In this document: one piece after another, positions 1 to 11,735 of the stretch | Position numbering within the stretch: the first letter of the stretch is position 1 | Layout of the letters: every line of letters starts with the position of its first letter | Source: Lathyrus oleraceus | Taxonomy: Eukaryota; Streptophyta; Magnoliopsida; Fabales; Fabaceae | Reading direction: 5' to 3' | Assembly: GCF_024323335.1 (NCBI RefSeq) | Contig: NC_066581.1 | Coordinates: forward strand, 441,775,816-441,839,815 | DNA length: 64,000 bases | Position numbers and translations under genes: made by a program | The notes under the pieces: model-generated | Told to the model about the DNA's origin: nothing | Seen by the model: the letters and a program-made list of their open reading frames with translations, nothing else | Database searches by the model: none

Positions 1-1716
1 AAAGCTCATAACAACTTACTTGGTTACATTTGCATATGATGCCACTTCAACCCATTTTGTGAAGTAATCAATCGCCACCAGGATAAAACAATGTCCGTTT
101 GAAGCTTTGAGCTCAATCATACCAATCCATTCAAATCCCCACATGGAGAAGGGCCATGGAGAGGAAATGACGTTCAATAGTGTCAGAGGGACATGAATTT
201 TATCTGCATAAATTTGACACTTATGCCATTTTTCACAAACTTGCAATAGTCAGATTCCATTGTCAGCCAATAGTAACATGCTATCAACATCTTCTTAGCC
301 ATAACATGTCCATTGGAATGAGTACCAAAGGAACCTTCGTGGACTTCAGTCATCAACAGGTCAGTTTCATGTCTATCCCTGCATTTGAGCAAAACCATAT
401 CAAAGTTTCTCTTGTAAAACACATCACCATCCAGGTAGAAGTTTCCAGCTAATCTCCTCAAAGTATTCTTATCTTTCAAAGATTCCCCAAGCGGGTAAGC
501 CTGACTTTAGAGGAAACATTTGATATCAAAATACCACGAATTTTCATCTTTGACTTCTTCAGCAGTAAACACATGAGTTGGCCTATCAAGATGCATCAAA
601 GTCAGATTGGGAACTTCATTCCAAAACTTCACCACAATCATGGAAGCCAACATTGCAAGAGCATCTGCCATCCGGTTCTCGTCTCGAGGGATGTGATGAA
701 ATTCAACCTTTGTAAAGAAAGTTGAAATCCTTCTCGCATAATCTTTATATGGTATTAAACTGGATTGATTCGTCTCCCATTCACCATTGATCTAATTCAC
801 AACCAAAGTTGAATCTCCATAGACATCAAGATATTTGATTCTGAGATCAATGGGATCTTCAAGCCCCATAATACAAGCTTCATACTCAACCATATTATTC
901 GTAAACTTGAAAGTCAACCTCGCTGTAAACAGAAAATGTGTGCCTTGATGAGTAATAATCACTGCCCCAATGCCATTACCATACTGATTAACAGCTCCAT
1001 CAAATACCATTCCCCAACAGGAACCAGGTTCTGGCCCTTCTTCAAGCAATGGTTCATCACAATCTTTCATCTTCAAGTACAAAATCTCTTCATCGGGAAA
1101 ATCATATAGCACTGAATGAAAGTCCTCAATTGGTTGGTGAGCCAAATGGTCAGCCAAGACACTACATTTGATAGCTTTCTGAGATCAGTATTTAATATAA
1201 TACTCGGATAACAACATCTGCCAACGGGAAATCCTCCCAGTTAAATCAGGCTTCTCAAAACTGTATTTGATTGGATCCATTTTGGATATCAACCAAGTGG
1301 TATGATTCAACATGTATTGGCGCAGACGCTTAGTAGCCCAAGCCAATGCGCAACAAGTATTTTCAAGCATAGAATACCGAGTCTCGCAATTGGTGAACTT
1401 CTTACTGAGGTAGTAAATTGCATATTCTTTCTTTCCAGTTTCGTCTTGCTGACCTAGAACAAAACCCATACTTTCTTCAAGCACAGTCAAATACATGATC
1501 AACGGTCTTCCTTCAACAGGCGGAGACAGAATCGGAGGTTCAAGCAGATACTCTTTGATACTATCAAAAGCTTTTTGGAAATCTTCGGTCCAATCACAAG
1601 ACTGATCTTTCCTAAGAAGCTTGAATATAGGCACACATGTGGTAGTCATATGCCATATGAATCTTGAGATATAATCCAAACGGCCGAGAAAACCTCTGAC
1701 TTGCTTCTCAGTTTTG
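1..1716 (-). pseudogene. Ogre A pol fragment: RNase H, second RNase H and N-terminal integrase
   Basis: This part of A's polyprotein lies downstream of the B insertion. Going right to left it shows the Ty3-type RNase H (about 1185-1679, with the segment GQQDETGKKEYAIYYLSKKF), a second RNase H (about 670-1157, MVFDGAVNQYGNGIGAV and later EYEACIMGL), then the integrase zinc-finger region and the start of the catalytic core (16-479). Stops occur near 1185 and 791, and a frameshift near 230-245 breaks the HHCC region. The first catalytic Asp of integrase, in the motif GIDMIG of B and C, reads GFEWIG here. No functional product is expected. The integrase continues past the left edge. Confidence 0.88.
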
Positions 1717-1721
1717 GGCGC
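1717..1721. repeat. Left target-site duplication of B (GGCGC)
   Basis: This pentamer abuts the outer end of the B 3' LTR. Its partner at 28413-28417 reads GGCGA, one base different. The matching uninterrupted site in element B itself (about 16268-16276) reads GGGCGCAGG, which supports the pre-insertion sequence. Confidence 0.75.
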
Positions 1722-4700
1722 TGTAGCGGGGTATTCGTTACCTTATGGTTTATTGACTAAACCAAAAGTAAACATACAATTCGAGTATCCACCTCACTTT
1801 TATTTGTCCAAAGGAAAGGCTAAAAAGCGAACAAAAGCCAAATAAGACGTTTTATCAAATCAAAAACTAATAAAAATGTCAGAGATCTGGGTAAGGGTGT
1901 TGGTTATGAAATGGGAAGGTTTTACGCACCCAAAACATCCTTACTACTCTAAGAGAACCTCTTTTTGCAAATGTGTGTTGTAGGTTGGTATTTGTGAAAA
2001 TATGTGCAGAAGATTGGAGGGATAGGAAGAGAATAGATTATATTTACAATTTTGTTGTTTGAATGGATGAACCCATTGCCTACGTACCATCACAAAGGTA
2101 GGATCAAAACCTCGTAGTTCGGGGTAAAAATCTCAAAATATGGGTGAATTGATTTAATCAAAAGCCTTAAGGTCTTTTGTTATCAAAGGGAGAAAACTCA
2201 ACCTAAACCAACAATCCACCATGTGAGGAAGGCTTCAACATGCTAGTGAGGGGCTAACCCTATAATAAGCATGGAAGACTTATAATACAACCACTAAGGA
2301 TAAGATGAGGTTTACATCAACCACTATGATAACTCAAACCTATGACTAATGTTTATGAAAAGTTTTAACAAAGGTGGCCATTGGAACCACAAACATCAAC
2401 TTGAAGTGAGTTGTATTTATAAGTTAGATTTATTTACAAAAATGAAGTCAAAGTTGAATTAAGATTCATTCACAATGAGTATCAATAAAAAGATTTTGAA
2501 AAGTCAAAGGCATGAGGCTTAGGTTTCTAATTTGAAACAAAGTCAAAATTTGCACATAAATGAGTTTGGCTTGGGTTAGAGTGGACAGAAGAAGAGAAGG
2601 GCTAGTCCTAAAGCATACAAAGATAAGAGAAGAGATAAAACCCTTGGAGTTCCTTTTCTTGAAATCATAGAGATTATTCAAGATGCTCCTTTCCTCTGGA
2701 CTTAGCAAACAACAAGCAATCACACAAATATAGATTCAAGCTCCTAGGATCTCCATTTGGCTTGTCTATCTTAACTTGGCTACTCATGACAATGGTCCTT
2801 CTTACTATCTCAAGATGGAATCCCTATCACACAAGAGCAAACATCAAAAAGTTCATAACACAATAAGAGGAATGGACAAAGAATGACTTTTGGAAAGGAA
2901 GTCCCTTGAAATATACTTTTAAATTTAGCATTCTAAAGGCATGAGGCCTAGTTGCTCTTCAACAAATTTAGCATTCTAAAGGCATGAGGCCCAGTTGCTC
3001 TTGAACTCCTTTAAGCATAGGTAAGTCCTAATTCTAAGTCCTTTCTCCTTTTTGCATAAAGACAAAACAAACACAAAGCAACAATATATTTATATATAAT
3101 AATGAGCTCAAATGAGCAAAAGGAAAATGACATAAACATAAAATATATGCTCGAGTGAGCAAAGGGAAAAGAAATATGAATAAATGAGCAAGAAAGTAAA
3201 TTACATTAAAGTAAATTGCAAGAAATTAAATGCTTGACTTTAAAGTTAGTAATTAGTATGGTTATGTTAGTGTGTCATAAGACAATTTAGCGCTATGTTA
3301 AGCAATCGTAAGTGGACTAATATAGCAGTCACACCTATCTGAGGCCAGTCAATAAAACTATAGGCAAATAAACACAAGTTAGAGATCATGACTAGTAAGC
3401 CAAGCTCCTACAACTTGCCATGCCAACAGAAAAGAGGAAAGGCCTTGTATGGACTTTATGTTTTTTGCTTGACCAAGAAGCCACCTATCTTGGACACAAA
3501 GCAACTCACTTGATCTTGGATCAAGTTAAGTTTGATTTGGATCAAAGAAGGTTAAACCTCTCATATGTCAAGACCAACCATAAGACATTAACTCATTGGC
3601 CAAAATAAAAAGAAATGAGATGAAGATGAAATGGATATAAAGAGAAATAAAGTGTCAAACACAATTGGTCAAAAGTGAACAAAATCATCATCAATCAAAG
3701 CTAAACAGAAGGGAAATGAAGATTAGAAGTTAACAAGTCAAACATATTTTTTGGTATTTTTGGAATTAAAATAAATGCAAAATTAAAATGGTCAAAATAT
3801 GGTCAAACCTCAAATTCAATTCAAATCAACTTCAACAAGTCCAATTAAATTCTCATAGGTCTAACATTGTCAAACAAGTTTGACAAATTTTCTCAATAAT
3901 TTTTGAAATCAGAAACTACTTTAAAACCATTAAAACAATAAAAATAACACAATATGAATTAAAATCTCAAATTAATTAATAAATTGATGAGACTATTTTT
4001 CATTGACTTATCATGATCCATATGTGTTAAGAAAATATTTTTGGAATTTTCAGATATCAAAAAGTATATAAAAATGAATTAAAAATCATCAAAAACCAAA
4101 TAATTCACAAAAAATATTAAATGAAGTCACAAAAATAATTAAAAATCAAAATATCAAACTAGATTTTTCAAGAATTTTTTTGGCATTGGTCTCATATTTT
4201 TGTGACTTCAAATAAAATATTTATGAATTTTTGAAAATAAAAGGAATTAAATGAAATTAATCAGAAAAATAGAAACAGCAAAAATGTGCTGTAATTGGAT
4301 TTGTCTCATTAATTGACGTGGCATTATCACACGGCTCAGAGGCGCGGTCATACCATGTTCTTTGGTCAAGCGCATCACACATTATATTAAAATAAGTCAA
4401 ACAAATGCAAGGCCACGATTATAACATTTGAAAGGGATCCAAGGGACCTGAAGCATCCATGTGGGAATGGTGGTGGAAACCACCATCTTCTCCGGCCAGC
4501 TAACTGTTTCCGGCCACCACGCGCAGGGATTCAAAAGTTAATGAAAATGAAAAAGTAGGTTATCAAAATGAAGCCGGGGCGATGTACATCACCCCTGTAA
4601 CCTTGGATCTTCCTCAATGTTTCTATTTAGAGAGAAACAAGAGCTTGAAGATCATGGTGTTTGATCTGAAATGTCATAATTCATGAAATTAAGACCACCA

Positions 4701-5035
4701 CTGGCCTGCCTCTTGCTTGAGGACTTCAGAAAACAGTTCAAACCAAAGCAATTCACATTATATAGCAAGATCCAGATCAAAATAGTTTGGTGATATACCT
4801 CTGAAATGCAGCTTTGAGCAACACGATCTCTCCAAGCTTTTGATCCAAATTTGATATGGAGATGTAATGATGATGCAAGGCTAAGGAATTAAGACTTGAA
4901 GATCAACTAATGATGTTGAAATTCAAGCTTGAAATTGAAAATGAAAACTGAAATTCCTTTGAGTGAGGGTTGGGTTTCCAATTCAGCAGAGTTTCAGATC
5001 TCCTCCAGGTTGGTTTTTGAATGAGTAAGCACTTC

Positions 5036-5043
5036 TATTTATA
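5036..5043 (-). promoter_or_regulatory. TATA box of the B 3' LTR
   Basis: TATAAATA in the minus-strand sense, within CTATAAATAGAAG, at the place where the B 5' LTR also has it (26875-26882). A promoter role is inferred from position and motif. Confidence 0.6.
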
Positions 5044-6396
5044 GTTGAACTTGATGCAAGGAGGTGTTTTGCTCGTGTGCATGAATTTTGGATCCTCCAT
5101 GCATGGGCCTGTACAGGCGCATGTGAGGCCCAAAAGTGAATGGAAATGCATGCTGAGGTCAAGTAGAAATGATTTGGACGTGCAACTGGCTTGGCATTGG
5201 CTTGTACATCAAGTTATGAGGTGAATTGCAAAATTGAACATAAACAATGAGCTCTTTGAAACTCCCACATGGAAAATCCAAAAATGGTCATGTGAGTAAT
5301 GGTTGTAAAGCTCTTGGAATAAGGAACAAAAGTTATGTTGGGAAAAAATCCATTTGGAGTTTAGAAATTTATGAAAACTGGTTGTTAAGTTTAGGGTACA
5401 AAACATGTTTAGGTACCCTTTGAAATTTTTTGTCAAAACCAAGCAACTTCAAGCCCTTCTGTTTCAATGATGAAAGCCTCAAATGGAAAAACATCAAACA
5501 TAAAAGTTGTAGATCTTTTCATTGAGATAAATTTAGACTTAAATTTTGCATCATTTGGATTTTTAATGAGAAAGTTATGGGCACTTGAAGTTGGACATTT
5601 TTCAAATTCAATGGTTTCAGTCCAAAGTGACCTATAATGTTTTGTATTATCACATGTGTCTCTTTTAGGATTATGAAATTTTTTCCAACTTAACATTTGA
5701 GTTACACATCTTAAGATTTCTAATGCAATTGGTCTCACCTCAAAATCATAAAAAATAAGGAAGTTAGGTCCTTGGGAAGTTGACCCAAAATTAGGGTTTC
5801 AGTCCAAATGACCTATAATGTTTTGAAATGAATGATGACCTTCCAAGTTTCAAATGGATTTTTGATGAATATGAATGTTGCTCATACGGTTCTTAAGAAC
5901 ATTTTTTTTCTCTTGGGGTCATCTTCATTTGACAAACACATCAAAAGGTAGGTCTCAGGGATCCTCAGTTTAGTCAGATGACTTAACTGGTCAACTTCTC
6001 AAAGTCAAACTTCAAATCTTGATGAATGAATGATTGAGGATACTAACATAGGCTCATATATGCATAAAATAATGAATGAAAGAACTTACCTTGATTTAAT
6101 TTGATCATAGGTTGAGGTTGCTTCATGAGCAAGGCACAGTCAAAGCACAGTTGAATTAGGGTTTCCTTGGGAAACAATCCTGAAGCCCTTTGGGCTATCT
6201 TGATCAAATTGGCAAATTGAGATAATTGGGATTCATATATGATGATTAGGAACTTTGTGGACCATTATCATGCTTGTTCTCATCTTCATCTAGCCACTTC
6301 ATTGAGCTTAGGAGTCTCATAGGAGCAAAGGGAGTACATGATCACTTGAGCTTCAAAACAAAAAGAGTTAGTGACATATTTTTGTGCTTTTAGTTA

Positions 6397-6401
6397 GTAA
6401 A
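6397..6401. repeat. Left target-site duplication of D (GTAAA)
   Basis: Identical to 10207-10211; present once in the uninterrupted LTR near 28237. Confidence 0.93.
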
Positions 6402-7915
6402 TGTAAGACCCCAATTTTGTCCCTAATATCCGTCATGGCATCATAACATTGCACTTGCATTGCCTCAAGGATCATAAGCATCTTGGTTCCCTTTGCCTTT
6501 GGGTGGGACCTCTTGTGAGTGGTTTGAGATCACCAAGCATGCTTGAATTGAATATTACTGCTTTTCTCACTTTGTTTACTAACCAAAAGCACAAAAATAT
6601 GTCACTAACAACTTTTTTTGTAGCTTGAGCAGTCACAAGGTCCAAAGCTTCTAGGAGATCTTTTGTGCAATGATAAGGTCAAGAGGAGATGAAAGCAAGC
6701 ATGGTAATGGTTCCCAAAGTTCTCCTCCATCAAATATGCCTCCCTAGCATCTAAATTCATCATTTTGATCAAAAGCAAGTCAAAGGGTTTGAGGTTTGTC
6801 CCCCAAGAAACCCTAATTCACCTGTGCACCACAATGCCTTGCTCTTGAAGCAACCTCAGACCATGATCAAATGAAACCAAGGGAAGTTATTCAACTCATA
6901 ATTTCATGAATGTTTGAACTTATTTGAGTGTCCTCAATCATCAATTCATCAAGATATGAGTCATGGACTTGAGAAGTTGATCAGTCAATTCATCTGACTA
7001 TTTTGAAGTGCACTAAGACCTAACGTTTTATCTGTTGGTCAAATGGAGATGATTCCAAAATAAAAATTGTTCTTAAGGACAATATGAACAACTTTCATGT
7101 TCATCAAAAATTGATTTAAATCTTGGAAGGTCATCTCCAATTCCAAGACATTATAGGTCATTTTGACTGAAACCCTAATTTTGGGTCAACTTCCCAAGGA
7201 CACAACTCATTCATTTTTTATGATTTTGAGGTGGGATCAAATGAATTGAAAAGCTTAAGATGTCTACTTCAAATGTCATGTTGAACAAAATTTCAAAATC
7301 TCAAAGGAAATACATGTGATGATGCAAGACATTATAGGTCCTTTTGGACCAAATGCATTAAAAGGCAAAAAAGTCAAACTTCAAGTGCCCATAACTCTTT
7401 CATCAAAAATCCAATTGATGCAAAATTAAAGTCCATTTTAATTGTATTGAGAAGATATACAAGTTTGATGTTGGAGGTGTTTTCATTTGAGGTTTGCATC
7501 ATCAAAATAGAGGGGCTTGAACATTGGCCAAATTTAGAAACCATGCCTTTACATGTTTTGCACTATGCACTTTAAACTCAAATTTCACCAATTTCCACAC
7601 TTCAAATGGATTTTTGCCCAACATAACAGTTGTTTCTTACATCAAAACCTTTCCAACCATTACTCACATGCTCATGTTTGGATTTGGCAAATGGTATTTT
7701 CAAAGAGGAGAAGTTTTTGGTCCAATTATGCATAACACCTAAAAATTCCATGCACAAGCAATTACCATTCAGATTACACGTCCATTTCACTTTGGTATGA
7801 TTTCATATTACATTTGGCATTGAATTTGGGCCTTTTGAATGATCATGCAAGCCCATGCAATGAATGTCCAATTCCATGCACACGGATTGAATCACACTTG
7901 CCTTGCCATTCCATC

Positions 7916-7923
7916 TATAAATA
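7916..7923 (+). promoter_or_regulatory. TATA box of solo LTR D
   Basis: TATAAATA on the plus strand, collinear with the TATA boxes of the B LTRs. It would direct transcription rightward into the remaining B LTR and B 3' UTR, against the B coding strand. Confidence 0.6.
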
Positions 7924-8365
7924 AGAGCCTCACTACATTCAAATTTCATCCATGAATCAACCTGAAATGTTGCTGAAATGAAAACCTAACCTCTCACCAA
8001 GGAAGTTATTTCACTTTTCTTCATATTTTTCAGATCTAAAATTCAACTACATCTGGTTGAATCTTTGGATCTAAAGTTTCTAGACCTTCATCCTTTAGTC
8101 CATTGCACTTTTATTTTGCCAAAGGAAGCAAGGAAGCAAGCTCAAATCTTCAGAATCCAAGGTTGATCATCAACTGGTTTTCTCTTTGAAACTCATTACT
8201 CTTTGATCTATTTGCCTGGCCATTGTGTTTTCTGAAGTCCTCACTTGAGAGGCAAGCTAGTGGTAGCTTCAATTTTGTGTTTTATTGAACTGCATTTTTC
8301 ATACCTAGATCTTCCATCTCAAATTTCTTACTCTATAGGAATCTTGAGTGTGATTCAAGGTTACA

Positions 8366-8385
8366 GGGGTGATGTACATCACCCC
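8366..8385. other. Perfect 20-bp palindrome in the LTR leader
   Basis: GGGGTGATGTACATCACCCC equals its own reverse complement. It lies about 450 bp downstream of the TATA box, so in the transcribed part of the LTR. The B LTRs keep it with one mismatch near 4575 and 26405. It could be a dyad protein-binding site or an RNA hairpin; the sequence alone cannot decide. Confidence 0.6.
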
Positions 8386-10206
8386 AGCTTTATTTTCATA
8401 TAAGGATCGTGCAAAATGATGAAGGTTTGAAAACCTGCAATTGTCACCGGAATCTTCATGCTATCTGGAGAAGAAGGTGGCTCCGGTGGCCGTCCATTTG
8501 CCAGAACGAGTCACAGCCGTTGGATCATGTGTCCAGATCTAATCAGGTCCATATGATTTCATGACTTTATTTAATTCATTATACTTCTCATTGACTGAGG
8601 TTCATGGTGCGCGCGCTTGCCAATGCCATTGGATCTTCCATGTCATTTAATGAGAAACAATCCAACGCTCCCTGATTTTTGTTATTTCTTATTTTCTGAT
8701 TTTATTTCTTTTATTTCCATTATTTTCAAAAATTCATATCTTCCTCATTTTAAATCCAAAAATTATGGGACCAATTGCATTCTTTCCCAAATAAATTCTA
8801 GTTTCTGATTTTGATTTTTAATATTTTTTATTTTGTCATTTGATATTTTTTGTGAATTTTCTCTTTTCTGGTTATTTTTAATTCATTTTAAATAGTTTTT
8901 GATATTCAAAAAATACAAAAATATTTTCCTAACCTATTTGAATGATGATGGATCTATGAAAAATATTCTCATCAATTTTTTAATTGATTTGAGATTTATT
9001 TGAGATTTTAGTTCAATTAGGTTATTTTTGTCCATTTTTAAGTGATCAAAAATAGTTTCTGACTTTTAAAAATACTGAATTTTTTTGTCAAACTTTGTTT
9101 GACCTTGTTGAACTTAGGATAAATCACTTGGACCTTTCAAAGTTGATTTGAAGTGATTTTGAAGTTTGACCTTTCTTTTATTTTTTAATGCAAGTTTATT
9201 TTAATATTAAAAATGCCAAAAATATTTTGTTTATTGCTTGACCTCCAATCTTCATCTCATTTCAGATTTCTCATTGTTTGACTTTGACTCTCAATGTCAT
9301 TTGGTCAACACATATGGATTGGTACATTTGATTTCACCTTATGCACTTTATTCTTTCCATTTCTTTTTTCCATTATTCATCTCTTTCTTCTTATTCTTCT
9401 TTTTTCTTTTTGATCAATGAGTTGAAGGTTGATAAGTTAGCATTGATTAGGGAGGCTTAACCTTCCTTGATTCAAATCTAATTCATCTTGATCAATTGAT
9501 CAAATGAATGACTTTGCATTAAGGATAGGTTGCTTCCTAAATCATGCAAAAGACTTAAACCAATACAAGATCAATTCTTTCCTTCTTTTTGGCATGGCAA
9601 GTTGTTGGAACTTGGTTCACTAATCAAGACTTCTAACTTGTGTTGTTGCCTATATTATTATTGACCGGCCTCAGATAGTTGAAGCTATCCTCACATGGTG
9701 GATTTGTGGTTTTAGGTTGAGTTTTCTCCCTTTGATAACAAAAGACCTTAAGGCTTTTGGACTAATCAATTTACCAACTTGTTTTGAGATTTTTACCCCA
9801 AACTACGAGGTTTTGATCCTAATTTTTTTTTAAGATGGTACGTAGGCAATGGGTTTATCCATTCAAACAGAAAATGTAAATAAACTTGTATATTCTTTTC
9901 TCATCTCTTCAATCATGTTTGCACAAACAAACTTTCATAAAACAACAACCTTACAACAAGTGTGAAAAGGGCTCCCTAGGAGTACCTAGGATGTTTTGGG
10001 TGCCTAACACCTTCCCATTGCATAACCAACCCCCTTACCCAGATCTCTGATTCTCTTTTACTAGTTTTTGATTTGATAAAACTTTTAGGTTTTTGTTCCC
10101 TTTCTAACCATTCCTTTGGATAAATAGAAGTGCGGTGGCGACTCGACTTGTATGATTTACCTTGGATTTAGTCAATATCTCTAATGGTAACGAATACCCC
10201 GCTACA

Positions 10207-10211
10207 GTAAA
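10207..10211. repeat. Right target-site duplication of D (GTAAA)
   Basis: Identical to 6397-6401. The B LTR sequence resumes immediately after it. Confidence 0.93.
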
Positions 10212-10385
10212 CAAAATAAGAAAAGAAATAATATACAATTCAAGCATGCTTGGTGGTCTCAAACCACTCACACAAGTCCCACCCCTAGGGTTAAGGAGCC
10301 AAACATGCTATGACCCTTGAGGCAATGCAATGAGCCAATGGCATGATGCCATGAGGGATCTTAGGGTCAAAATTAGGATCTTATA

Positions 10386-10402
10386 GATGCCCCTATTTAA
10401 GG
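10386..10402 (-). other. Polypurine-tract region of Ogre B
   Basis: In the element sense the sequence CCTTAAATAGGGGCATC lies directly against the 3' LTR start. Element C has the near-identical sequence at the same place (38504-38520), so this is the likely plus-strand priming site. It is a weak polypurine run (AAATAGGGG). Confidence 0.7.
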
Positions 10403-10859
10403 TCATTCTAGCCGGAGATATGAAGGTTAAAATCTTCGTCTCGACGAGGTAGAATGGGCTTAAATAATAACAAAGAGACGAATTTTGGTCCCTAAGAGAC
10501 TTCATGATGCAAATATATGCATGCAAAAATAAAATCTTCATGGTGAATAATTACCACGAAGGAAAAGAAATCAGGAGAAAGTGAAAAATCCGTAGGAGTA
10601 ACACACTCACCAGGGTGACAGAGACTCTGGGGAAAATATGATAAAAATGTGTGAGCAGGTCACGACTTGAAAACTTGATGGGAGACACGAAGGGATTCCA
10701 TGAAAATAAATCAATGGAAAGACTCGAGCTAACACAAAGATGCATGTATTGGGGAATATGCCAATACAACAAAACTATCCACAGAGGATACTTCGGATAA
10801 AAAAATCCGGACTCAAACGGGGACGTCCACAAAGGACTCAGTTGAGGAAGAGACAACGA

Positions 10860-11735
10860 GATATTACCGGTTACTAGGTAATAAACTCAAAGAGAGACAT
10901 GTCATCAAAACACTACTTACTGGGTGAGAGAACAACACACTCAAGGATAAAGAATATCTAAGACCGGTATAAGGGTGAGAGATAACGATCATCCAAAACG
11001 TTTGAGGAGGACCTAAAAGGCACATCTCAACTCACGAAAATCTGACTCCACAGGGGACAAAAAGTCATAATAGGGAGCATAAGGGAGGAACACTAGGGAT
11101 ACCAGTTACTGGGCATATAATAGGTTACCCACCAAGCATGAATTGGGAAAATATCCAAGACACTCATCATCCGAAAGGAGGGCTGAAAAAGCAAACTCGA
11201 CTTATAGGATGGACATTCGATTCCACAGGGAGATACGAATCTTACTCAATTGGGGAAGAAAAAAGACTTCGACTGAATAGCGTATGAGATATATTATCTA
11301 TTACCGTCAGAACGTAGATAACATACTCGCATGGAAGATTATCCACAACCGATTATTGAGTTAATAAAGGATAAATCGACCGAAAAGAAAAGGACATCGG
11401 GATACCGGTTACTGGGTATAAAATGATGACCAGTCAACAGGGAGAAACCGTCATTACCAAACAAACGTAAATGAAAGATGACTCGCGGGAATAAATTGCC
11501 TGATAAGAGCAGTTATCCAAGAGATATATCACCGGTTACTGGGAGAAATACTCCAAAACGAAGGAATATCAATACCGAATATTGGATAAAGATAACCAAC
11601 AAATAGGGGATTACATCTACCGGTTACTGGGTAGAAAACCACAGAAATAGGACTTACAACTACCGGTTACTGGGTAGAAGGCCGCAAAGGTCCATTGGGG
11701 AAAGGATGAACAATTACTGGTTACTGAGCAATTGA
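10860..11735. repeat. Interspersed repeat motif array in the B 3' UTR
   Basis: The motif TACCGGTTACTGGGTA or close variants occurs near 10867, 11101, 11404, 11530, 11609, 11660 and 11715. Spacing is irregular (about 50-300 bp), so it is not a mature satellite. The same motif recurs in the C 3' UTR, for example near 39607. Confidence 0.75.

Larger units (their letters stand above)
6402..10206 (+). mobile_element. Solo Ogre LTR D in opposite orientation, nested in the B 3' LTR
   Basis: D starts TGTAAGACCCC and ends CCCCGCTACA, the canonical Ogre LTR ends, and contains no PBS, coding region or PPT, so it is a solo LTR left by LTR-LTR recombination. It is flanked on both sides by GTAAA. The empty site is seen in the B 5' LTR near 28237 (TTAGTAAACAAAATAAG), where GTAAA is present once, which proves the insertion boundaries. 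It belongs to the B LTR subfamily but, at about 3.8 kb against 4.9 kb, lacks roughly 1.1 kb of the promoter-distal part, with the join near 9678. Confidence 0.95.
1722..10385 (-). repeat. 3' LTR of Ogre B, split by solo LTR D
   Basis: The two pieces (1722-6401 and 10212-10385) are collinear with the uninterrupted 5' LTR of B at 23536-28412. The inner end reads GGATCTTATA, a mutated form of the usual GGGTCTTACA, and is followed at once by the polypurine-tract region. A TATA box and conserved LTR boxes are recognisable. Small ORFs in this stretch are not conserved as protein and I do not regard them as genes. Confidence 0.92.

Noticed and set aside
3420..3608. A 60-codon ORF present in both B LTRs (also 25245-25433)
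   Set aside because: Similarity simply reflects the LTR pair; no start context or protein similarity, and the frame is not kept in A, C or D LTRs.
7524..7790. Overlapping short ORFs in solo LTR D
   Set aside because: They lie in LTR sequence and are not preserved in the homologous B LTR.
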